NCBI RefSeq assembly: GCF_009865135.1
Contig: NZ_WWGH01000001.1
Coordinates: forward strand, 4,588,001 to 4,652,000
Direction: 5' to 3'
DNA: 64,000 bases
Origin: Streptomyces sp. SID8374
GTDB taxonomy: Bacteria > Actinomycetota > Actinomycetes > Streptomycetales > Streptomycetaceae
Part shown: in pieces, positions 15,025 to 22,986 of the stretch
Position numbering within the stretch: position 1 is the stretch's first letter
Layout of the letters: the number at the start of each line of letters is the position of its first letter
The notes under the pieces: model-generated
Database searches by the model: none
Seen by the model: only the letters and a program-made list of their open reading frames with translations
What the model was told of the DNA's origin: nothing
Made by a program: the position numbers and the translations under genes

Positions 15025-16173
15025 TCAACTCCTCAGCAGTACGGCCGATGTCGGTACGCCCTCGCCCGCCGTGACCAGGCAGGTGGCGGCGTCCGGCACC
15101 TGGGCGGTGGAGGTGCCGCGCAGCTGTTTGACGCCCTCGGTGATGAGGTTGAAGCCGTGGACGTACGCCTCGCTCAGCCCGCCGCCCCCGGTGTTGATCG
15201 GCAGCCGGCCCCCGCTCTCCAGCGCCCCGCCCTCGGTGAACGCCCCGCCCTCGCCGCGCCCGCAGAAGCCGTACCCCTCCAGGGAGAGCGGGACGAGCGG
15301 GGTGAACGCGTCGTAGATCTGGGCCACATCGACATCGTCGGGCCCGAAGTCGGCCTGTTTCCACAGCTGTCGGGCCGCTGTCCAGGCGGGACCGGTGAGC
15401 GGGTCGTCGTTCCAGTAGTTGACCATTCCGTGGTGCTGGGCGGGCAGCCCCTGGGCGACGGAGTGCAGATACACCGGCCTCCGCCGGCAGTCGCGGGCAC
15501 GCTCGGCGGAGACGATGACGCAGGCCAACGCCCCATCTGTTTCGAGGCAGTTGTCGAAGAGGCAGAGCGGTTCGCTGATCCAGCGGGAGGTCATGTACAT
15601 CTCGCGGGTCAGCGGGCGGTCGTACATGATCGCGGCCGGGTTCTGGTTGGCCCGGTTGCGGCAGGCGAGGGCGACGTTGAAGAGGTGGTCGCGGGTGGCG
15701 CCGTACTCGTGCATGTAGCGGCGGGCCAGCATCCCGATCTCGTCGGCGGGGCGCAGGAGTCCGTAGGGGCGGGTCCACTGGGCGGGGGTCGGCAGCTGCA
15801 CGGCGGTGTTCTTCCACGGCCGGGGCCCGGACCCGCGCTTCCGCGACCGCCAGGCCACTCCGACGCTCGCCTGCCCGGTGGCGACGGCGGCGGCGAGATG
15901 GCCGAGCGTGGCGCACGAACCCCCGCCCCCGTAACCGACCTTGGAGAAGAAGGTGACGTCCCCGGCGCCGATCGCCTTGGCGACCTCCACCTCGTCGGTC
16001 TCCTCCATCGTGTACGAGGCGAAGCCGTCGACCTCCGAGGGGGCGATGCCCGCGTCGTCGAGGGCGGCCAGGATCGCCCGGCAGGCGAGCGTCTTCTCGG
16101 ACTCCGGGAGCCGTTTCGCGAAGGCCGTCTGCCCGATCCCGGCTATCGCTGTCGCGTCCTTGAGCGTCGCCAT
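15025..16173 (-). CDS. lipid-transfer-type thiolase/aldolase subunit (Ltp2-like)
   Basis: 382 codons from ATG 16173, with GGGAGG 7 nt upstream. Thiolase-superfamily protein: IAGIGQTAFAKRLPESEKTL, KVGYGGGGSCATLGHLAAAV (the Cys-containing loop), DNCLETDGALACVIVSAERA and LPINTGGGGLSEAYVHGFNL. The DUF35 partner is the next gene. Family members either thiolyse 3-ketoacyl-CoA or, like Ltp2, cleave 3-hydroxyacyl-CoA side chains by a retro-aldol reaction. It is first in the operon with DUF35 and the enoyl-CoA hydratase. It diverges from the acyl-CoA ligase across a 103-bp region that contains operator copy 4. Confidence 0.88.
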   Translation of the reverse strand: MATLKDATAIAGIGQTAFAKRLPESEKTLACRAILAALDDAGIAPSEVDGFASYTMEETDEVEVAKAIGAGDVTFFSKVGYGGGGSCATLGHLAAAVATGQASVGVAWRSRKRGSGPRPWKNTAVQLPTPAQWTRPYGLLRPADEIGMLARRYMHEYGATRDHLFNVALACRNRANQNPAAIMYDRPLTREMYMTSRWISEPLCLFDNCLETDGALACVIVSAERARDCRRRPVYLHSVAQGLPAQHHGMVNYWNDDPLTGPAWTAARQLWKQADFGPDDVDVAQIYDAFTPLVPLSLEGYGFCGRGEGGAFTEGGALESGGRLPINTGGGGLSEAYVHGFNLITEGVKQLRGTSTAQVPDAATCLVTAGEGVPTSAVLLRS

Positions 16174-16226
16174 CCGCCAACCTCCCGCACTCCCGCGCCT
16201 GCTGACAGCGGCAGAGGCTACCGCTA

Positions 16227-16245
16227 ATCTGACGGATAGTCAGCT
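16227..16245. promoter_or_regulatory. TetR-type operator copy 4
   Basis: ATCTGACGGATAGTCAGCT. It lies between the divergent Ltp2-like operon (start 16173, 53 nt away) and the acyl-CoA ligase (start 16277, 31 nt away), so one site can control both. Confidence 0.75.
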
Positions 16246-16276
16246 GGTGCGGCGGCGGCAGGAAGGCGGGCGCGTG

Positions 16277-17833
16277 ATGCGGGGCGACGAGGAGTGGGGT
16301 TCCATCCCGGGGCTGGTACGGGAGGCGGCGCGGCGGTACGGACCGGCGGAGGCGGTCGTCGAGGGCCGCACCCGCCTGACGTACGCCGAACTCGGCGACC
16401 GGGTGGAGCGCGCGGCCGCCGCGTGCATCGCCGCCGGGGTGGAGCCGGGCGACCGGGTCGCGATCTGGGCCCCGAACACGCTGGACTGGATCGTCTCCGC
16501 GCTCGGGGCGGTGAGCGCGGGCGCGGTGCTGGTCCCGCTGAACACCCGCTTCAAGGGCACGGAGGCGGCCCAGATCCTGCGCCGCAGCCGGGCCAGGCTG
16601 CTTTTTGTCACCGGCACGTTCCTGGGGACGTCGTACGTGGCGTCCCTGCGCCGGTCGGAGGTGAAGCTGCCGGACCTGGAGCGGGTGGTGGTGCTGGCGG
16701 ACACGGCGCCGGAGGACTACACGAGCTGGCCGGAGTTCCTGGCGGCGGGCGAGGGCGTGCCGGTCGAGGCCGTACGGGAACGGGAGGCCGCCATCGCCCC
16801 TTCGGACCCCTCCGACATCATCTACACCTCGGGCACCACGGGCGCCCCCAAGGGTGCGGTGATCACCCATGCGCAGACGCTGCGCGCGTACGAGATCTGG
16901 AGCGAGCTGGCGGGCCTGCGCGAGGGCGACCGCTATCTCATCGTGAACCCCTTCTTCCACACTTTCGGCTACAAGGCGGGGATCATCGCCTGCCTGATGC
17001 GGGGGGCCACGATGGTCCCGCAGCCGGTGTTCAACGTGGATACGGTGCTGGCGAACATCGCGGCGGAACGTATCTCCGTGCTGCCCGGACCGCCCACCCT
17101 CCACCAGTCGCTCCTGGACCACCCGGCCCGCGACGCCCACGACCTCTCCGCCCTGCGCCTGGTGGTGACGGGCGCGGCGGTGGTCCCCCTCCAGCTGGTG
17201 GAGCGCCTGCGCACCGAACTCGGCATCGCCACGGTCCTCACGGCGTACGGCCTCTCCGAGGCGAGCGGCATCGTCACGATGTGCCGCCGGGGCGACGCGC
17301 CGGAGACCGTGGCCACCACCTCCGGCCGTGCGATCCCCGGCACCGAGGTCCGCGTCCTGGGCGGCCCCGGGGTGCCCGGCGAGATCCAGGTCCGCGGCTT
17401 CACCGTGATGACCGGCTACTTCGAGGACCCGGAGACCACGGCCGACGCGCTGACCCCGGACGGCTGGCTCCGCACCGGGGACGTGGGCGTCCTGGACGAG
17501 GCGGGCAACCTGCGGATCACGGACCGGATCAAGGACATGTTCATCGTGGGCGGCTTCAACGCCTACCCGGCCGAGATCGAACAGCTCCTGGGCCTCCACC
17601 CGGACATCGCCGACGTGGCGGTCGTCGGCGTTCCCGACCCGCGCCTCGGCGAGGTCGGCAAGGCGTACGCGGTCCGCCGCCGGGGCGCCACGGTGACGGC
17701 GGACGACCTGATCGCCTGGTCCCGCCGGGAGATGGCGAACTTCAAGGTGCCGAGGGCGGTGGAGTTCGTCCCGGAGCTCCCGCGCAACGCCGGCGGCAAG
17801 GTGGTGAAGGGGGAGCTGCGGGGGCGGGGGTAG
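16277..17833 (+). CDS. acyl-CoA ligase, FadD3-like
   Basis: 518 codons from ATG 16277 (GTG at 16274 is equally possible; AGGAAGG at 16260-16266). ANL-superfamily adenylate-forming ligase: the P-loop IIYTSGTTGAPKGAVITHAQ starts at about residue 181, LTAYGLSEASG and DGWLRTGDVGVLDEAGNLRI are the A5/A7 motifs, and NAGGKVVKGEL carries the C-terminal catalytic lysine. NPFFHTFGYKAGIIACLMRG resembles, from memory, FadD3 ligases that activate propionate side chains of degraded steroids (HIP). It is the first step of the regulon: CoA activation of a carboxylic acid. The exact substrate is unknown. Confidence 0.85.
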   Translation: MRGDEEWGSIPGLVREAARRYGPAEAVVEGRTRLTYAELGDRVERAAAACIAAGVEPGDRVAIWAPNTLDWIVSALGAVSAGAVLVPLNTRFKGTEAAQILRRSRARLLFVTGTFLGTSYVASLRRSEVKLPDLERVVVLADTAPEDYTSWPEFLAAGEGVPVEAVREREAAIAPSDPSDIIYTSGTTGAPKGAVITHAQTLRAYEIWSELAGLREGDRYLIVNPFFHTFGYKAGIIACLMRGATMVPQPVFNVDTVLANIAAERISVLPGPPTLHQSLLDHPARDAHDLSALRLVVTGAAVVPLQLVERLRTELGIATVLTAYGLSEASGIVTMCRRGDAPETVATTSGRAIPGTEVRVLGGPGVPGEIQVRGFTVMTGYFEDPETTADALTPDGWLRTGDVGVLDEAGNLRITDRIKDMFIVGGFNAYPAEIEQLLGLHPDIADVAVVGVPDPRLGEVGKAYAVRRRGATVTADDLIAWSRREMANFKVPRAVEFVPELPRNAGGKVVKGELRGRG

Positions 17834-17861
17834 GGCGTGTCCGTTCCCCCGCACACCCGAA

Positions 17862-17891
17862 GGGCCCGAGCCCATCCCCAGGCCCGGGCCC
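17862..17891. terminator. terminator hairpin after the acyl-CoA ligase
   Basis: An 11-bp stem (17862-17872 with 17881-17891) with one mismatch and an 8-nt loop, 28 nt after the ligase stop. It also lies about 100 nt beyond the afsS stop on the other strand and could serve both. Confidence 0.65.
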
Positions 17892-17987
17892 CTCTGTGTA
17901 CGACAGCCGCGACGGCTCCCCCTCCACGCCGCCGTGGCTGCTCCCCCGTACGTACCCCCGTTTCCCCCGTATCCCCGTCGTGAAGGT

Positions 17988-18167
17988 CTACTTGGCGGGC
18001 TCGCTCGTGGCGTGCATGTCGCCGTTGGTGGTGTCCCCGCCGGTGGCGTGCATGTCCTTCGGCTTGAGCGGGCTGCCGGTGGCGTGCATGTCGCCGTTGG
18101 TCGTCTCGCCGCCGGTGGCGTGCATGTCCTGCGGCTTGATGACCGGGTCCTTCTTCGCGTCAGCCAT
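17988..18167 (-). CDS. afsS: AfsS, small sigma-like regulator with DMHAT repeats
   Basis: 59 codons from ATG 18167 with GGGGAG 9 nt upstream, stop TAG at 17988. The peptide begins MADAKKDPVIKPQDMHATGG. The pentapeptide DMHAT occurs at residues 14-18, 26-30, 38-42 and 50-54, an exact 12-residue period; at DNA level it is a 72-bp unit (about residues 14-37 and 38-59) repeated twice. S. coelicolor AfsS is a roughly 63-residue protein with DMHAT repeats, lies just downstream of afsR and is its transcriptional target. Here the gene follows afsR on the same strand, 225 bp away. Overexpressed AfsS stimulates antibiotic production; its mechanism is not settled. Very small genes like this are easily missed. 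Confidence 0.9.
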   Translation of the reverse strand: MADAKKDPVIKPQDMHATGGETTNGDMHATGSPLKPKDMHATGGDTTNGDMHATSEPAK

Positions 18168-18214
18168 GTCGCTGTTCTCCCCTAGGCAGTGCTTCGTTTC
18201 CGGTTGATGAGAGC

Positions 18215-18254
18215 GGCCCGCCCGGCTGTTCCCCCGTGGACTGCCGGGCGGGCC
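18215..18254. terminator. strong hairpin between afsR and afsS
   Basis: A perfect 12-bp stem (18215-18226 with 18243-18254) and 16-nt loop. It lies after the afsR stop and before afsS, so it can terminate afsR read-through. It is downstream of the AfsR-type box, so an afsS transcript starting near that box would carry the hairpin in its leader. Confidence 0.7.
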
Positions 18255-18344
18255 TCTCCAGGGCCGCTCACCTTACGTCGCGGCCTCACCGTCAGGCCCG
18301 TCTGCCCCCCGACGCGACGGACCGACAGGCATGAGACTCGCCGG

Positions 18345-18366
18345 TCGCGATAAACGAATGATGAAC
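18345..18366 (-). promoter_or_regulatory. candidate AfsR/PhoP-type direct-repeat box upstream of afsS
   Basis: On the minus strand, two abutting 11-mers, GTTCATCATTC and GTTTATCGCGA. This 11-nt GTTCA-type direct-repeat arrangement is what is known for overlapping AfsR and PhoP sites at the S. coelicolor afsS promoter. It ends about 178 nt upstream of the afsS start. No clear -10 hexamer follows, and the transcription start is unknown. Confidence 0.5.
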
Positions 18367-18392
18367 ACCCGCGCCAAGGCCCCCGCGGCGGG

Positions 18393-21359
18393 CTACGAGG
18401 ATGAGGCCGAGGCGGTCGATGTGAGCAGCGCGCGGACCTCCGCCGCCTCCTGGGAGCCGAGCGCGTCGTAGATGCCCAGCGCCTCGCGCCAGCAGACGTC
18501 CGCCCGGCCGAACTGGCCGATCTGGGCCAGGGAACGGCCCAGCACGGTGAGGACGTTGCCCCGGCGCCACTCGCCGCCGATGCCCCGCAGCGCGGTGAGG
18601 GCCTGCTCCGCCTTGACCGCCGCGTCCGTCGCGTTCCCCGCCGTCAGGTCGACCTCCGCGAGCCGGAAGAGGGTCATCCCCTCCCACAGCCGCTGGCGGC
18701 TGGCGCGGAAGACGTCCAGCGCCTCCAGCAGCCGGTCCGACGCCTCGGTGAACCTGCCGCTCTGGGTGAGCGCCATCCCGAGCGCGTAGCGGCCGTTGGC
18801 GCTGCGCAGGGCGTGGCCCATGCTGTCGTAGACGGCCGTGCCCTCCTCGGCCAGGGCCACGGCGCTGTCGGTGCGGCCGGTCGCCAGGTGGATGCGCGAG
18901 AGGTTGCAGAGCGCGCTCGCCTCGCCCGGCCGGTCCTGGAGGGAGCGGAAGTTGTCTATGGCCTGGTTGAAGTACCGCTCCCCGTCGTCGTGGCGGCTCT
19001 GGTAGAGCGCCATGATGCCCCGGGCGTTCGACGCCCAGCAGGCGGGCAGCGGGTCCTGGTCGGCCTCGACCAGGCGCATCACGCTCTCCGCCTCCTGCTC
19101 GGCCTGGTCGAACCGGCCCGACGTGTGGTGCACATCGGCCAGCGTGACCAGGGCCCGGACCTCGGAGCGCCGGTCGCCGCTCTTCCGGGCCGCCTCCAGC
19201 AGGGTCAGGGCGACGGTCTCGTACTGCTTCGCGTTCGCCCCCGACTCGCCCAGGTCCAGGGCCGCCCAGAGCAGGTCCACGCCCCGCCGCAGGGTGGAGG
19301 GCTCGCAGGACCGGCGTACGCAGGCGAGTAGCGGGCCCGCCTCCGTGTACAGCCAGTCCAGCGCCGCCTGCCGGTCGCCGAAGGTGAGACCGGGGTGGTC
19401 CGTCGGCTCCAGGTGGTCCACCAGCCGGTCGGCCGGCCGCTCCAGCGCGTACACCCCCGCCGCCGTCGCCAGGTAGAAGTCCAGCAGCCGGGAGAGCGCC
19501 AGCTCCCGTTCCACCGGCGGCTGTTCGTCGCGCTCGGCGCAGGCACGCGCGTAGAGGCGTACGAGGTCGTGGTAGCGGTAGCGGCCCGGCGCGGCCGACT
19601 CCAGGAGGGAGGTGTCGACCAGGGCCTCCAGGAGGTCCTCCGCCGTGTGCGGCTCCAGGTTCAGCAGGGCCGCTGCCGCCGCCAGGGAGATGTCGGGGCC
19701 GTCCGCGAGGCCCAGCAGGCGGAAGGCGCGGGCCTGGGCCGGTTCCAGCTGGCCGTAGCCGAGTTCGAAGGTGGCCTTCACCGCGAGGTCGCCCGCCTGG
19801 AGCTCGTCGAGGCGGCGGCGCTCGTCGGCCAGCTTGGCGGCGAGGACGGAGACCGTCCAGGTGCGGCGGGCGGCCAGCCGGGAGGCGGCGATGCGGATGG
19901 CGAGGGGGAGGAAACCGCAGGCGGCGACCACGTCCAGGGCCGCTTCCCGTTCCGCGCCGACCCGTTCCGCGCCGACGATCCTCGTGAAGAGCTGGAGCGC
20001 CTCGTCCGGCGACATCACGTCCAGGTCCACCAGGTGCGCCCCGGCGAGGTCCACCATCCGCACCCGGCTCGTCACCAGGGCCGCGCAGCCGGGCGTCCCG
20101 GGCAGCAGCGGGCGGATCTGGGCCGCGTCATGGGCGTTGTCGAGGAGGACGAGGATGCGGCGGCCATCCAGCGCGGAGCGGTAGAGCGCGGCCCGCTCGT
20201 CCAGGGTGTCGGGGATCGCCGAGTCCGCGGTGCCGAGTGCCCGCAGGAACGAGCCGAGGACCGTCTCCGGCTCGGCCGCCCGGGCGCCCGCGCCCTGGAG
20301 GTCGACGTAGAGCTGGCCGTCGGGGAAGTGCGGGCGGGCCTGGTGCGCCACATGGACGGCCAGCGTCGTCTTGCCGACCCCGCCGATCCCGGCCAGGGCG
20401 GAGACGGCCATCACCGAACCCTCGGCGGTGGCGAGCTGGGCGCTCAGATCCCGTACGAAGGAGTCGCGCCCCGTGAAGTCGGGCACGGTCGCCGGAAGCT
20501 GCGCGGGCTTCAACGGCGCCGCCGCCGCGGCCGGTTCGTCCGCCGGGCGGGCCAGCTCCTCGTCGGCCCGCAGGATGCGCTGCTGGAGCTGGGCCAGCTC
20601 CGGGCGCGGGTCGACGCCCAGCTCCTCGGAGAGGAGGCGGCGGGTGTCCGCGTACACCGCCAGCGCCTCCGCCTGCCGCCCGCTGCGGTACAGCGCCACC
20701 ATCAGCAGCTCGCGCAGCCGCTCCCGCAGCGGGTGGGCGGCGGTGAGCGCGGTCAGCTCGGAGACGGCCTCCGCATGGCTGCCCACCTCCAGGTCCAGAT
20801 CGAGGCGGGTCTCGGTCAGCTGGAGGCGCCACTCCTCCAGCCGGGTCCGCTGGTTCTCCGCGTACGGGCCCGGCACGGAGGCCAGCGCCTCGCCGTCCCA
20901 CAGCCCCAGCACCTTGTTGATCAGCGTGCGGGCCTGGCAGCGGTCACCGCTCGCGCGGGCCTTCTCCGCCTCGGCGGCCAGATCCTGCGCCAGGGTGAGG
21001 TCGAGGGCGCCGCGCCCGATACGGAGCGCGTACCCGCCCGCCTCGCTCACCAGGGTCTCCTGGCCCAGGATCTTGCGCAGCCGTGAGGCGTACGTACGGA
21101 TCGTGGCCAGCGCCTGCGAGGGCGGGTCCTCGCCCCAGAACGCGTCGATCAGCTCGTTCGCCGTGGCCGTCCGGCCCTCGCGCAGGAGCAGGGCGGCGAG
21201 CAGCGCGCGCTGCTGGGGCGAGCCGGACGGGAGCGCCTGGGCCCCGCGCCATGCCCGTACGGGGCCCAGGACGGTGAACCTGAGGGAGTCGGCGGCCCCC
21301 GGTTCCTCCGGAGCGCGCTGCTCCGGTACGCGCACGCGTGGCCCGTGGTCACGGTCCAT
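18393..21359 (-). CDS. afsR: AfsR, SARP-type global regulator with NB-ARC and TPR domains
   Basis: 988 codons from ATG 21359, with AGGGGG about 6 nt upstream. Domains in order: winged-helix DNA-binding (residues about 25-115, FTVLGPVRAWRG, PQQRALLAALLLREGRTATA), bacterial transcriptional activation domain (about 120-268, ending LGVDPRPELAQLQQRI), NB-ARC ATPase with Walker A GIGGVGKT at about 324-331 and VLLDNAHD, then C-terminal TPR repeats. Length is close to AfsR (about 993). AfsR is phosphorylated by AfsK and other kinases, hydrolyses ATP and activates afsS; both partner genes are in this window. It is divergent from the amidohydrolase gene at 21673. Confidence 0.9.
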   Translation of the reverse strand: MDRDHGPRVRVPEQRAPEEPGAADSLRFTVLGPVRAWRGAQALPSGSPQQRALLAALLLREGRTATANELIDAFWGEDPPSQALATIRTYASRLRKILGQETLVSEAGGYALRIGRGALDLTLAQDLAAEAEKARASGDRCQARTLINKVLGLWDGEALASVPGPYAENQRTRLEEWRLQLTETRLDLDLEVGSHAEAVSELTALTAAHPLRERLRELLMVALYRSGRQAEALAVYADTRRLLSEELGVDPRPELAQLQQRILRADEELARPADEPAAAAAPLKPAQLPATVPDFTGRDSFVRDLSAQLATAEGSVMAVSALAGIGGVGKTTLAVHVAHQARPHFPDGQLYVDLQGAGARAAEPETVLGSFLRALGTADSAIPDTLDERAALYRSALDGRRILVLLDNAHDAAQIRPLLPGTPGCAALVTSRVRMVDLAGAHLVDLDVMSPDEALQLFTRIVGAERVGAEREAALDVVAACGFLPLAIRIAASRLAARRTWTVSVLAAKLADERRRLDELQAGDLAVKATFELGYGQLEPAQARAFRLLGLADGPDISLAAAAALLNLEPHTAEDLLEALVDTSLLESAAPGRYRYHDLVRLYARACAERDEQPPVERELALSRLLDFYLATAAGVYALERPADRLVDHLEPTDHPGLTFGDRQAALDWLYTEAGPLLACVRRSCEPSTLRRGVDLLWAALDLGESGANAKQYETVALTLLEAARKSGDRRSEVRALVTLADVHHTSGRFDQAEQEAESVMRLVEADQDPLPACWASNARGIMALYQSRHDDGERYFNQAIDNFRSLQDRPGEASALCNLSRIHLATGRTDSAVALAEEGTAVYDSMGHALRSANGRYALGMALTQSGRFTEASDRLLEALDVFRASRQRLWEGMTLFRLAEVDLTAGNATDAAVKAEQALTALRGIGGEWRRGNVLTVLGRSLAQIGQFGRADVCWREALGIYDALGSQEAAEVRALLTSTASASSS

Positions 21360-21634
21360 TGATGCCCCCTGTCCTGCTCGCCTGCCGGCCCGCCTCGTCA
21401 GCGGGTCCTGCCGGTGGTGCCCGTCTCCGAAGGTCCCGCCCGTTCTCAGCCGTTGCCCGTCCGTGCGTCGAAGTGCGGTGTACATCCGGATTGCTCGGTA
21501 CCGCTGGTATCGCGCTCAACAGTCTGCCTTGTCGCGGGCGGCCCCGTCAGCAGTGGGTGACGCTCTGCACAAGCCCTCGACAACGATTCGGGAACCGGGC
21601 GGGGGGCCGTGCCCTCCGCCGATGCGTGCACGCC

Positions 21635-21653
21635 AGCTGACGGTTCGTCAGAT
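21635..21653. promoter_or_regulatory. TetR-type operator copy 5
   Basis: AGCTGACGGTTCGTCAGAT, 19 nt upstream of the amidohydrolase start at 21673 and about 276 nt from the divergent afsR start. The rest of the 313-bp afsR/amidohydrolase gap (21360-21634) shows no further feature I can support. Confidence 0.75.
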
Positions 21654-21672
21654 CGGCGCTACCGTGGAACGC

Positions 21673-22893
21673 ATGGAGACCTTCCCGAAGATCATCTCGG
21701 TGGACGACCACACGGTGGAGCCCGCTCATGTCTGGCGGGACCGGCTCCCGTCCAGGTACGCCGACTCCGGCCCGCGCATCGTCCGCGCACCGCTGAAGGA
21801 AATGACCTTCATGGGTGGAAAGTTCGCGCCCGTGATGGGCGCCAAGGGGGACGACGGGCCGGTCGGCGACTGGTGGGTCTACGAGGACCTGCACCGGCCG
21901 CTCACCCGCCTGGACACCGCCGTCGGCTACGACAGGGACGAGATCAAGCTGGAGATCATCACCTACGAGCAGATGCGCCCGGGCTCCTTCTCGGTCCCCG
22001 ACCGGCTCGCCGACATGGACGTCAACCACGTCCAGTCCGCCCTCTGCTTCCCCACCTTCCCGCGCTTCTGCGGCCAGACGTTCACCGAAGCGAAGGACCG
22101 CGAGCTGGGGCTGCTCGGGGTGCGCGCGTACAACGACTGGATGGTGGAGGAGTGGTGCGGCCCCGAGGCGCACGGCCGCCTCATCCCGCTCACCCTCGTC
22201 CCGCTCTGGGACGCGGAGCTCGCCGCCGCCGAGGTCCGGCGCAACGCGGCCCGGGGCGTGCGCGCGGTCGCGTTCTCCGAGATACCTCCCCATCTCGGGC
22301 TTCCGTCCATACATACGGACGAGTGGGATCCGTTCCTCGCGGCCTGCGACGAGACCGGGACCGTCATCGCCATGCACATCGGCTCCTCCTCGAAGATGCC
22401 GTCCACCTCCGCCGACGCCCCGCCCGCCGTCGGCTCCACCATCACCTTCGCCAACTGCTGCTTCTCGATGGTCGACTGGCTGATGAGCGGCAAGTTCGAG
22501 CGCTTCCCGGGCCTGAAGATCATGTACGCGGAGGGCCAGATCGGCTGGATCCCGTACATCCTGGAACGCGCCGACGTCGTCTGGGAGGAGAACCGGGGCT
22601 GGGGCGGCGTCGCGGACAAGGTCCACCGCCCGCCGTCCGAGCTGTTCGCCGACCACGTCCACGGCTGCTTCTTCGACGACGCCTTCGGGCTGAAGAACCT
22701 GGACGCGATCGGGGTGGGGAACGTCCTGTACGAGACGGACTACCCGCACTCCGACTCCACCTGGCCCAGGTCCCGCGAGGTCGGCGAGGCGCAGATGGGC
22801 CACCTCGCCCCGGACGTCGTGGACCGCATCGTGCGCGGCAACGCGATCGACCTGCTGGGGCTGACGGAGGACGGGCTCTGGGCGGGGGCGTAG
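21673..22893 (+). CDS. amidohydrolase-family protein (ACMSD-like), probable regulon member
   Basis: 406 codons from ATG 21673; the leader has only a weak GTGGAA. Sequence landmarks are IISVDDHTVEPAHVWRDRLP at the N-terminus, YEQMRPGSFSVPDRLADMDV, RLIPLTLVPLWDAELAAAEV, FPGLKIMYAEGQIGWIPYIL and YETDYPHSDSTWPRSREVGE near the C-terminus. This matches the amidohydrolase_2 group (aminocarboxymuconate-semialdehyde decarboxylase-like barrels), whose members decarboxylate or hydrolyse ring-derived acids using a zinc bound by D/HxH. Operator copy 5 just upstream links it to the acyl-CoA gene set. The reaction is unknown. Confidence 0.85.
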   Translation: METFPKIISVDDHTVEPAHVWRDRLPSRYADSGPRIVRAPLKEMTFMGGKFAPVMGAKGDDGPVGDWWVYEDLHRPLTRLDTAVGYDRDEIKLEIITYEQMRPGSFSVPDRLADMDVNHVQSALCFPTFPRFCGQTFTEAKDRELGLLGVRAYNDWMVEEWCGPEAHGRLIPLTLVPLWDAELAAAEVRRNAARGVRAVAFSEIPPHLGLPSIHTDEWDPFLAACDETGTVIAMHIGSSSKMPSTSADAPPAVGSTITFANCCFSMVDWLMSGKFERFPGLKIMYAEGQIGWIPYILERADVVWEENRGWGGVADKVHRPPSELFADHVHGCFFDDAFGLKNLDAIGVGNVLYETDYPHSDSTWPRSREVGEAQMGHLAPDVVDRIVRGNAIDLLGLTEDGLWAGA

Positions 22894-22902
22894 GAGCGCG
22901 AA

Positions 22903-22933
22903 CGTACGGGAGGGGCCGCCGCCGCTCCCGTAC
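22903..22933. terminator. terminator hairpin after the amidohydrolase
   Basis: A perfect 10-bp stem CGTACGGGAG/CTCCCGTACG (22903-22912 with 22924-22933) and 11-nt loop, between convergent genes ending at 22893 (+) and 22987 (-). Three partial 22-bp repeats containing CCGTACGC(C/G)GGG run from 22925 to about 22990 and provide alternative 3' arms. Confidence 0.8.
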
Positions 22934-22986
22934 GCCGGGCTGTCAGCTTCCGTACGCGGGGCTGTCAGCTCCCGTACGCCGGGCCC

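Noticed and set aside
14462..17875. An 1137-codon open frame on the minus strand opposite the ligase and through the Ltp, DUF35 and hydratase genes
   Set aside because: It is a GC-rich shadow frame: Arg/Pro/Gly/His-rich, no domain, no ribosome-binding site, and it covers four well-supported genes.
17988..18167. Multi-core RiPP precursor peptide with DMHATG cores
   Set aside because: The periodic D/E- and T-rich repeat first suggested an omega-ester peptide precursor, but there is no ATP-grasp, transporter or other modification gene nearby, and the DMHAT repeats and position after afsR identify AfsS.
22861..22868. CTGACGGA inside the amidohydrolase gene
   Set aside because: Half-site only, in coding sequence far from a start codon.
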